Shown one piece after another: positions 1-4,874 of a DNA stretch of 9,307 nucleotides. The stretch comes from Lutispora sp. (lineage in GTDB: Bacteria > Bacillota > Clostridia > Lutisporales > Lutisporaceae), in assembly GCA_030834765.1 (NCBI GenBank), contig JAUQXG010000200.1, positions 1 to 9,307 of the forward strand, read 5' to 3'. Every line of letters begins with the position of its first letter. The stretch's first letter is position 1. The notes below the pieces were generated by a model. That model was not told the DNA's origin, did no database searches, and was given only the letters and a program-made list of their open reading frames with translations. Position numbers and translations under genes: made by a program.

Positions 1-506
1 ATGTTGTTAATGGAGTTGCGGTAGTAGACGAAGAAAAGTGTACTGCGTGTAAAAAATGTATAGCTGTTTGCCCTAAGAATGTGATAGAATTAGTACCTAT
101 TTCAAAAGAGGTAAGAGTCCTATGCAATAACACTGAAAAGGCGAAAGCAACCATGAGCTCTTGTAAAGTTGGATGTATATCATGTCAAAAATGCGTAAAA
201 GCATGTAATTTTGATGCGATACATGTGGAAAATAACCTTGCTAAAATAGATTACAGCAAATGTGTAAACTGTATGATGTGTGCAGAAGTGTGCCCAACAA
301 AAGCAATTTATGCAAATTTTGCTAATAGAAAAAAAGCTAACATTGATCAAGAGACTTGTATCGGCTGCACAATATGTAAGAAAAATTGCAACTTTGAAGC
401 TATAGAAGGCGATGTCAAAGTAAAGCATAAAATATTAGAAGACAAATGTGTAGGCTGCGGTCAATGCGTAAGCAAATGCCCAAAGAAATCAATAGCAATG
501 AAATAA
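1..506 (+). CDS. rnfB: Rnf electron transport complex subunit B (RnfB), C-terminal part
   Basis: This is the C-terminal 167 residues of an iron-sulfur protein; the first full codon is at base 3 and the gene begins before the window. Five four-cysteine ferredoxin-type motifs are visible, at visible residues 13-23 (CTACKKCIAVCP), 58-68, 87-97, 119-129 and 149-159. An extra cysteine at 54 gives the SCKVGC arrangement typical of clostridial RnfB, and C41 lies in the linker. RnfB is the membrane-associated, cytoplasm-facing subunit that takes electrons from reduced ferredoxin and passes them through the Rnf complex to NAD+, coupled to Na+ or H+ export (family knowledge). The usual N-terminal anchor and first Fe-S domain would lie upstream and cannot be checked. 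A GTG at 81 could be mistaken for a start, but the frame is open to the window edge and carries the first cysteine motif, so it is internal. A generic polyferredoxin is the alternative; the motif spacing favours RnfB. Confidence 0.9.
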   Translation, partial: VVNGVAVVDEEKCTACKKCIAVCPKNVIELVPISKEVRVLCNNTEKAKATMSSCKVGCISCQKCVKACNFDAIHVENNLAKIDYSKCVNCMMCAEVCPTKAIYANFANRKKANIDQETCIGCTICKKNCNFEAIEGDVKVKHKILEDKCVGCGQCVSKCPKKSIAMK

Positions 507-573
507 ATAGATATTAAAAAAGGAAATGAGAGCGAAAGTTCTCATTTCCTTTTTTAATATCTATTTATTTCAT
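498..573. terminator. Long perfect hairpin, bidirectional Rho-independent terminator
   Basis: The arms 498-531 and 540-573 are perfectly complementary over 34 bp. The loop side adds G532-T539, C533-G538 and a GAAA tetraloop (534-537). The core has six A's before and six T's after a stem closing on GAGA/TCTC, the classic layout of a terminator that works in both directions. The left arm begins inside the last two codons of rnfB (ATG AAA TAA). The right arm holds the last codons and stop of the minus-strand peptide frame. It therefore probably ends both rnfB transcripts and any leftward transcript from the peptide gene. The outer 18 bp or so beyond the T-run are not needed for termination. Confidence 0.9.
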
Positions 574-682
574 GAAGCCCAATGCTGCACGGATTTGGAT
601 GATCTTCTGCAAAAGCCATGGTAGTGGAAGCTAGGTTTGTGATTAATAAACTTAAAATGATAGCCCAAAATAGCTTTTTTAT
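554..682 (-). CDS. Putative small secreted peptide with ATA in the start position (possibly start-lost)
   Basis: A 42-codon minus-strand frame reads (I/M)KKLFWAIILSLLITNLA, then STTMAFA, then EDHPNPCSIGLHEINRY and TAA (556-554). It has every part of a Sec signal peptide: two lysines at residues 2-3, a hydrophobic core at residues 4-18, and an A-F-A signal peptidase site at residues 23-25. The predicted mature peptide is 17 residues with a single cysteine. The first codon (682-680) is ATA, where ATG would give a textbook MKK start. It lies 7 nt after an AAGGTG Shine-Dalgarno site (695-690). No ATG, GTG or TTG occurs in frame upstream before a stop. It may use ATA inefficiently, or be a gene that lost its start by one G-to-A change. 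A TATAAT with TGG before it (minus strand, 774-766) is a plausible promoter. The family is not recognised; a signalling or antimicrobial peptide is a guess. Confidence 0.45.
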   Translation of the reverse strand: MKKLFWAIILSLLITNLASTTMAFAEDHPNPCSIGLHEINRY

Positions 683-689
683 AACTAAA

Positions 690-695
690 CACCTT
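690..695 (-). promoter_or_regulatory. Shine-Dalgarno site of the small peptide frame
   Basis: AAGGTG on the minus strand lies 7 nt before the ATA codon of the signal-peptide frame. This spacing singles out the ATA as the intended initiation position. The same bases also contain a GTG opening another frame (692-570), but that frame has no ribosome binding site of its own and no signal-peptide character. Confidence 0.45.
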
Positions 696-764
696 ATTAT
701 ATTGACTCTTTTTTTGAGGTGTTTAATATTTTATAATAATAAGTTGCATTTATCAATATACAAA

Positions 765-796
765 TATTATACCATATGTTAAAATGTGGTATAATA
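765..796. promoter_or_regulatory. Symmetric divergent promoter between peptide frame and MFS gene
   Basis: The inverted repeat TATTATACCA (765-774) and TGGTATAATA (787-796) is perfect over 10 bp with 12 bp between the arms. Each arm read outward is an extended -10 box, TGG-TATAAT: rightward at 787-795 for the MFS gene, leftward at 774-766 for the peptide frame. The -35 position of each promoter falls on the other's -10 box (TTATAC, a poor TTGACA match), so the two would compete for RNA polymerase. The predicted leaders are about 75 nt leftward and about 140 nt rightward. The repeat could also be an operator. Start sites are inferred, not shown. Confidence 0.5.
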
Positions 797-939
797 GGAA
801 GGTTTAATATGTTTTAGACATGAAAATAGTCACCAACAAAGAATATCCCTTAAAGTTTCTAACATCGGGTACATTTTAGAAAAACCTTAAATAAAAAATA
901 TGTACTTATGTATAAACAAAGTGACAGAATGGAGATTAG
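797..939 (+). other. AT-rich leader of the MFS gene, no firm gene
   Basis: This stretch runs from the predicted promoter to the MFS start. It holds a 19-codon frame (820-879, MKIVTNKEYPLKFLTSGTF) with no Shine-Dalgarno site, and a weak 7-bp inverted repeat (TTTCTAA/TTAGAAA) without a T-run. It could be a leader peptide of the kind that controls some antibiotic resistance genes, but nothing in the sequence demands that. GGAG at 931-934 is the ribosome binding site of the MFS gene. Confidence 0.3.
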
Positions 940-1293
940 GTGAAAATATTTAAAAATAAAAATTTTTTATTGCTCGTAATTGCTAGGTTGGTCATTAACT
1001 TTACAGATAGTCTTTTTTATATTATATGTATATGGTATACATCAAAAACTTTGTCTTCACCATACTATACTAGTTTAGCAATATTCTTGTTTTTAATGCC
1101 AGAAACATTATTATTTTTTATAGGGCCAATAATAGACAGATTAAATCCCGAAAAGATATTATTATTTTCACTATCAATACAATTAGTATTACTTGGTATA
1201 TTAGTAATGTTGTTTAATGAATTAGAAATAAACTTATTGTTAGCTATTATGCTGCTATCTTCCTTTATGAGCACTATAACTTATCCTATATGA
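940..1293 (+). CDS. MFS transporter, N-terminal fragment (117 aa)
   Basis: This fragment carries helices 1 to 4 of the transporter, at about residues 9-32, 43-65, 73-93 and 97-112. It ends at TGA (1291-1293) just after the first copy of the duplicated segment. It has the only proper ribosome binding site of the pair, GGAG at 931-934 before GTG. Alone it cannot form a complete transport path. Confidence 0.55.
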   Translation: MKIFKNKNFLLLVIARLVINFTDSLFYIICIWYTSKTLSSPYYTSLAIFLFLMPETLLFFIGPIIDRLNPEKILLFSLSIQLVLLGILVMLFNELEINLLLAIMLLSSFMSTITYPI

Positions 1294-1312
1294 GCACTAT
1301 AACTTATCCTAT
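1267..1312 (+). repeat. Perfect 23-bp tandem duplication inside the MFS gene
   Basis: The unit at 1267-1289 is repeated exactly at 1290-1312, and one further base upstream also matches. Both copies encode MSTITYP. Since 23 is not a multiple of three, the second copy shifts the frame and causes the TGA at 1291-1293. Tandem duplications of this size can arise and revert by replication slippage. Confidence 0.97.
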
Positions 1313-2183
1313 TGAAGACACTATGATTCCACAAATTGTAGACTCAAATGAATTAGTTACAGCAAATTCTGTGCTAAGTATTACTTATAAAATTTTCGAT
1401 TCAACATTTAATGGCGTTTCTGGTTTCTTACTAGGTGCTTTCTCAACGGTAGCTTTGTTTAAAATGAATATGATTATTTTAGCTATTCCTATTTTTACAG
1501 TTATCTTCATCAGATTTATATATAAGAATAATGAGGATACCTATAATTTTGGTGAGTATTTTACTGATCTAAAAGATGGAGTAGGCTTTATAAAGAATGG
1601 TCCGATACTTTATATATTAGCTCCATTAATCTTTGTTAATTTTTTTAATTCATCTAATGCAGTAATTCTCCCTTTTTTTTGTCAACAATATATTGATCCG
1701 TCTAAAACTTTTGGATTAATACTAGCGATTAATGGTGCTGGTGGAATGTTAGGAGCCTTGTTAATTAACTATTTTAAAAAGTTTTTACCAGTAGGTAAAT
1801 TGCTCTCTTTACTATTGATAATGAATGGAATTTTATGGTTGTGTTTCATCTTTACGGGTAGAAGCATTTTATCCTACGTATTTGTTCTGTTAGCATATAT
1901 ATTTTTTGGAATGTACAATATTATTTACTATTCTCTATTTCAGGCAATCACTCCTATAAAAATGTTAGGGAGAGTGACAACTGGCATTAATACTATCATT
2001 ACTATTGCAATGCCTCTAGGATCACTATTTGGGGGATGGATACTAAAACTCTTACCTTACGATTATTCTATGATGTTCTCAGGAATATCCGTTATTATAA
2101 CAGGGATTTTTTATTATAAGTTGAATGAAATTAATACGCTTCCATATATCGATAATATTAAAAGAATTGAAGTTAATAATTAA
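1290..2183 (+). CDS. MFS transporter, C-terminal fragment (297 aa)
   Basis: This fragment carries about eight helices, including the glycine-rich segment INGAGGMLGALL and the last helix pair near the end. Its ATG (1290-1292) is the internal methionine codon created by the second repeat copy and overlaps the preceding TGA in ATGA. There is no Shine-Dalgarno site before it, so it could be made only by termination and re-initiation after the first fragment. Whether the two parts assemble is unknown. Confidence 0.55.
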   Translation: MSTITYPIEDTMIPQIVDSNELVTANSVLSITYKIFDSTFNGVSGFLLGAFSTVALFKMNMIILAIPIFTVIFIRFIYKNNEDTYNFGEYFTDLKDGVGFIKNGPILYILAPLIFVNFFNSSNAVILPFFCQQYIDPSKTFGLILAINGAGGMLGALLINYFKKFLPVGKLLSLLLIMNGILWLCFIFTGRSILSYVFVLLAYIFFGMYNIIYYSLFQAITPIKMLGRVTTGINTIITIAMPLGSLFGGWILKLLPYDYSMMFSGISVIITGIFYYKLNEINTLPYIDNIKRIEVNN

Positions 2184-2308
2184 TGTTGAAGTATTAATTA
2201 AAGGCTACTCCATAGGCATTATGCCTATGTTAATATTTAAACATGGGTAATTGTGATCCGAAGAGCGATCTATATAAATGTTGGAATAACATAGGACATG
2301 TAGACTTT
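2184..2308. other. Intergenic region with small hairpins after the MFS gene
   Basis: No coding frame is supported. A perfect 8-bp hairpin, CATAGGCA/TGCCTATG with a 3-base loop, lies at 2211-2229 without a T-run. Further on, ATGTT (2278-2282) can pair either with AACAT at 2240-2244 or with AACAT at 2288-2292. A small GATC/GATC pairing lies within the first of these. No known riboswitch core was recognised. It may be the 3' untranslated region of the MFS transcript or a small RNA ending at the next terminator. Confidence 0.3.
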
Positions 2309-2363
2309 AAAAATAGACAGGTATCTAAACGTCCAAATAACCTTTAGTCATCTGTCTATTTTT
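2309..2363 (+). terminator. Terminator-like inverted repeat upstream of the DUF4321 gene
   Basis: The arms AAAAATAGACAG (2309-2320) and CTGTCTATTTTT (2352-2363) are perfectly complementary over 12 bp, with G-T and T-A pairs continuing inward. The right arm ends in five T's. The intervening 31 bases contain an inner AGGT/ACCT pairing. The long loop makes it less certain than the rnfB hairpin, but it is well placed to separate MFS transcription from the DUF4321-maf operon. Confidence 0.55.
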
Positions 2364-2364
2364 G

Positions 2365-2393
2365 TTGAAGTAAGAAATACAAAATGTTAAACT
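2365..2393 (+). promoter_or_regulatory. Candidate promoter of the DUF4321-maf operon
   Basis: TTGAAG (2365-2370) is followed after 17 bases by TAAACT (2388-2393), with TG at 2385-2386 giving an extended -10. It lies directly after the terminator-like repeat and about 40 bases before the DUF4321 start. The match to a housekeeping sigma promoter is fair, not perfect. Confidence 0.4.
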
Positions 2394-2432
2394 TGTCTTA
2401 GTACTCAAAACTTTAAATGATGGAGGGAAACT

Positions 2433-2690
2433 ATGGCTAGAGGAACAAGTAGTAACAATTTTTGGATTTTATTTTTGCTAATCATTACTGGTGCGGTAAT
2501 AGGAGGTTTTCTCGGCGAGCTTTTCGGGCAGTATGTGCCAATACTGAAGTTTGGGTATAATAATTTAGGGATTTCTACGCATGTATGGGACTTAAAGGTG
2601 ATAAAATTTACATTTGGACTTGTTTTTAACATCAATATGTTTAGTGTTTTGGGAATCATATTAGCAGTAATAATTTATAGAAAGATGTAG
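2433..2690 (+). CDS. DUF4321 family small membrane protein
   Basis: This 85-residue protein has two predicted membrane segments, at residues 9-29 (with the glycine-rich stretch GAVIGGFLGELFGQ just after) and about 60-82. Between them is a loop with the pattern LGISTHVWDLKVIKFTFG. Size, sequence style and position directly before maf match the DUF4321 proteins of clostridia; their function is unknown. The start is ATG with a strong GGAGGG site (2422-2427) five bases upstream. The stop is 6 bases before the maf start, so the two genes are almost certainly co-transcribed and probably translationally coupled. A role near cell-envelope growth is only a guess from the neighbours. Confidence 0.8.
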   Translation: MARGTSSNNFWILFLLIITGAVIGGFLGELFGQYVPILKFGYNNLGISTHVWDLKVIKFTFGLVFNINMFSVLGIILAVIIYRKM

Positions 2691-2696
2691 TGATTT

Positions 2697-3272
2697 ATGA
2701 GAATAATTTTAGCTTCAAATTCACCTAGAAGAAAAGACTTGCTAGAGCAAATAGGAATAAAATTTGAAATCATGCCAAGCGATATAGATGAGGACTTGGA
2801 TGCTCTAGAAGGAACAATTTATGAAAAATTAGAACAATTAGCATTTATGAAAGCGAAGCATATTGCTGAAAAAGTCCGTGAAGGGTTAGTGATTGGCGCT
2901 GATACGGTTGTAGTCATAGATGATGTCATTTTGGGAAAACCAGTTGATGAAGAGGATGCATATAAAATGCTGACACTTTTAAACGGAAGAACACATCAGG
3001 TTATAACAGGTATTTCAATAATAGATGCAGAAATTAATGAGTATAAAACAGATCATATAGTTACTTCGGTTGAATTCAACAACATGTCAGAGGAAGAGAT
3101 TCGGTCATACATAAAAAGCAAAGAACCTTTAGGAAAAGCTGGGGCATATGCCATACAGGGGTTAGGGGCTATTTTTGTAGCACACATTGCAGGAGATTAT
3201 TTTAATATTGTTGGGTTGCCCATCAATGCATTGAATAAAATGCTTTTAGGGTTTGGATATAAGGTACTATAG
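2697..3272 (+). CDS. maf: Maf nucleoside-triphosphate pyrophosphatase
   Basis: This is a full-length Maf/YhdE-type protein of 191 residues. Maf enzymes hydrolyse non-canonical or pyrimidine nucleoside triphosphates to the monophosphate and pyrophosphate in the cytoplasm. They act as house-cleaning enzymes, and in Bacillus subtilis overproduction of Maf blocks septation (family knowledge). Visible motifs in order are LASNSPRRKDLL (5-16), GADTVVV (67-73), GKPVDEEDA (80-88), NGRTHQV (96-102), GKAGAYAIQG (146-155) and FNIVGLP (169-175), with the usual catalytic Arg, Asp, Lys and Gln. The pattern fits the dTTP/UTP class. No clear Shine-Dalgarno site precedes the ATG, which suggests coupling to the DUF4321 gene 6 bases upstream. 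Its stop overlaps the stop of the convergent MATE gene. Confidence 0.95.
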   Translation: MRIILASNSPRRKDLLEQIGIKFEIMPSDIDEDLDALEGTIYEKLEQLAFMKAKHIAEKVREGLVIGADTVVVIDDVILGKPVDEEDAYKMLTLLNGRTHQVITGISIIDAEINEYKTDHIVTSVEFNNMSEEEIRSYIKSKEPLGKAGAYAIQGLGAIFVAHIAGDYFNIVGLPINALNKMLLGFGYKVL

Positions 3273-4655
3273 GGCTTGCTCTGCAAGCCTATTTTCTTTA
3301 TCTATTATTCTTTCGTGCCAGCTGCCCTTTTTATAAATCCAATACCCATATAGACATACAATGAGATTGCTAAAGCTCATAGAAAACCAGATGCCGGTAG
3401 GTCCAATGTTTGTAAAATACTTAAATAAAAGAATCATAGGCAGTCTCACAAACCATAGCCTACCAATTTCCATAGACATAGAATATTTCGTATGCCCTGA
3501 GCCCTGGAATACCCCTTGGAATACGCTGAACATTCCCATAAGAGGCATTGAAGCAGATACATACCAAAGATAGACAATTCCTTGGGATATGACAGAAGGA
3601 TCATCTTTTGATTGTATAAAAAAGTTAATAATGCCATTGTCAAACAAAATCAAGGCAATGCAGCCTATCGCTGAGAAGCTCACAGTAAGGTATATCGCTT
3701 TATTGAAAGCTTCTTTTACTCTTTTTAATTGATCAGATCCTAAATTTTGCCCTACGATAGCTGTCAATGCAGCACCTATACCCATTCCAGGCTGCATGAT
3801 AAGGGCAGTGATTCTATTAACCATACCAAAGGCTGCCATGGTAGCTGTTCCATAGGAAGCGATAAAGCTGTTTAAAACAATAAAACCTAAAGCAGCGCCA
3901 CTTTGACCAATAGATGAAGGCAATGCTACCTTTAGTATTTTTATATTTATTTTTTTGTCAAATTTAAAATTTTTTAGACTTGGCTTAATTATGCTGGATG
4001 GTCTCATTAAAAGATACAATCCCCAAATAGCAAGCAAGGCTCTAGATAACAATGTAGCATAAGCAGCTCCTGCAATACCCATATTGAATGTAAATATGAA
4101 TATAGGATCTAATATAACATTTAGAAGCGCACTGATACCGCCGAGTATCATAGGAGCTACTGTATTCCCTTGCGCATTCATAATTGAATTATAGTTAAAG
4201 AATAAAAACATAAAGGGTAAGTCCAGAAAAGTTATTTTTAAATAGATATTGCTATATTCAGCAAGGTCTCCTGTCCCACCCATAAGATGTACAGCCACAG
4301 GAGTGATCAAATATCCAATGATAGAAAATAAAACAGAAGATATTAAAGATATGGCAACAATATGACTTGCATATTTATTTGCTTCTTTGAAGTCTGATGC
4401 TCCGATTAACTGAGATAAAAGCGATGTGCCAGCAATTGAAACACCTGTTCCTACTGAAATAAATAAAAAGTTTACTGGCCATACAAAGGCAACAGCAGCA
4501 AAGTGTACAGAGCTAATCTTACTGACCCATATACCATCTGCAAGATTATATAATGTTTGTATTAAATTATTAATCATGATTGGTATAGAAAGAGTGATTA
4601 ATACTTCATACATATTTCCATTTAGTATCAGACTTCTTTTATCCAATGCTTTCAA
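3267..4655 (-). CDS. MATE family multidrug efflux transporter
   Basis: This is an intact multidrug and toxic compound extrusion protein of 462 residues, or 465 with the alternative start, the usual length for the family. It has about 12 hydrophobic helices in two similar halves. Typical elements are the first helix (ITLSIPIMINNLIQTLYNLA), the loop DGIWVSKI, and in the second half GMGIGAALTAIVGQNLG. MATE pumps export cationic drugs or metabolites in exchange for Na+ or H+; the substrate here is not predictable. The start chosen is TTG (4655-4653), because AGAAGGTG (4669-4662) stands 6 bases before it. The in-frame GTG at 4664 lies inside that ribosome binding site and has none of its own. The gene is transcribed alone, convergent with maf and divergent from radC. 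Confidence 0.93.
   Translation of the reverse strand: MKALDKRSLILNGNMYEVLITLSIPIMINNLIQTLYNLADGIWVSKISSVHFAAVAFVWPVNFLFISVGTGVSIAGTSLLSQLIGASDFKEANKYASHIVAISLISSVLFSIIGYLITPVAVHLMGGTGDLAEYSNIYLKITFLDLPFMFLFFNYNSIMNAQGNTVAPMILGGISALLNVILDPIFIFTFNMGIAGAAYATLLSRALLAIWGLYLLMRPSSIIKPSLKNFKFDKKINIKILKVALPSSIGQSGAALGFIVLNSFIASYGTATMAAFGMVNRITALIMQPGMGIGAALTAIVGQNLGSDQLKRVKEAFNKAIYLTVSFSAIGCIALILFDNGIINFFIQSKDDPSVISQGIVYLWYVSASMPLMGMFSVFQGVFQGSGHTKYSMSMEIGRLWFVRLPMILLFKYFTNIGPTGIWFSMSFSNLIVCLYGYWIYKKGSWHERIIDKENRLAEQAL
3272..3298 (+). terminator. Rho-independent terminator of maf, inside the MATE coding region
   Basis: GGCTTGC (3273-3279) and GCAAGCC (3283-3289) form a 7-bp stem with a 3-base loop, extended by G3272-T3290. 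A T-rich tract, ATTTTCTTT, follows at 3291-3299. It starts on the last base of the maf stop. On the other strand the same bases encode the final residues of the MATE protein (NRLAEQAL). There is no T-run on the MATE side, so it works only rightward. Confidence 0.8.
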
Positions 4656-4661
4656 TATTTT

Positions 4662-4669
4662 CACCTTCT
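4662..4669 (-). promoter_or_regulatory. Shine-Dalgarno site that decides the MATE start
   Basis: AGAAGGTG on the minus strand is followed by six bases and TTG (4655-4653). Starting instead at the GTG within the site (4664-4662) would leave that start without a properly spaced ribosome binding site. Confidence 0.55.
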
Positions 4670-4691
4670 ATCATTTTTAGCAACCTTTATC

Positions 4692-4700
4692 ATTATAACA
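4692..4700 (-). promoter_or_regulatory. Promoter of the MATE gene (extended -10)
   Basis: TGTTATAAT on the minus strand is a consensus -10 box with the TGn extension, about 37 bases before the TTG start. No good TTGACA-like hexamer lies 16-18 bases upstream, which is usual for extended -10 promoters. Confidence 0.55.
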
Positions 4701-4730
4701 TTTTATGAATATAAAGGATATATTTCTAAT

Positions 4731-4764
4731 AATAAGGATTGGTTATAAACACCAAGCCTTTATT
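4731..4764. repeat. Imperfect inverted repeat between the MATE and radC promoters
   Basis: AGG-A-TTGGT and ACCAA-G-CCT pair around the 7-base loop TATAAAC, flanked by AATA and TATT. It lies between two divergent promoters, upstream of both start sites, so it is more likely a protein-binding site or a leftover terminator than an active terminator. Confidence 0.4.
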
Positions 4765-4775
4765 TGCGGTATAAG

Positions 4776-4804
4776 TTGAAAAATACTTTAAAAAGTAATA
4801 AAAT
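4776..4804 (+). promoter_or_regulatory. Promoter of the radC-mre operon
   Basis: TTGAAA (4776-4781) is followed after exactly 17 bases by TAAAAT (4799-4804), a strong housekeeping-type match, about 70 bases before the radC start. The spacer contains the palindrome TACTTTAAAAAGTA (4784-4797), which could bind a symmetric regulator. Confidence 0.65.
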
Positions 4805-4874
4805 AGATATGATTGTATTTAAGATTGTTTAAGTAGGCCAATTTCTACAAATATAAAAGCAGGAGTGTATTTTT

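Larger units (their letters stand above)
940..2183 (+). pseudogene. MFS efflux transporter, disrupted by a 23-bp tandem duplication
   Basis: The stretch encodes a major facilitator superfamily transporter of the 12-helix drug or peptide exporter type, broken at 1290. Deleting one copy of the perfect 23-bp repeat (1267-1312) restores a continuous 406-residue protein, the normal MFS length. Its sequence then runs SSFMSTITYPI into EDTMIPQIVDSN without a gap. A motif-A-like loop, GPIIDRLNPEKIL (residues 62-74), sits between helices 2 and 3, and hydrophobic segments account for about 12 helices. The start is GTG (940-942) with GGAG five bases upstream. The substrate cannot be told. The gene is clearly richer in A+T than mreB: 14 G/C in 60 bases at 1501-1560, against 30 in 60 at 6001-6060. 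That suggests separate acquisition. It may be dead, a reversible off-state, or expressed as two coupled fragments. Confidence 0.8.

Noticed and set aside
180..428. Minus-strand frame of 82 codons inside rnfB
   Set aside because: It is antisense to regularly spaced cysteine motifs of RnfB; the Cys, Ala and Phe pattern is the shadow of those motifs.
570..692. GTG-started 40-codon minus-strand frame overlapping the peptide frame
   Set aside because: It has no ribosome binding site before its GTG and a composition rich in His, Lys, Ser and Phe without domain or signal features. The overlapping signal-peptide frame explains the same DNA and its AAGGTG much better.
809..817. Two-codon minimal frame (ATG TTT TAG) behind AGGAAGG at 796-802
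   Set aside because: The apparent ribosome binding site overlaps the predicted transcription start of the rightward promoter, so it would be largely missing from the mRNA.
2211..2229. 8-bp hairpin after the MFS gene as its terminator
   Set aside because: No T-run follows the stem; the repeat at 2309-2363 with five terminal T's is the better candidate.
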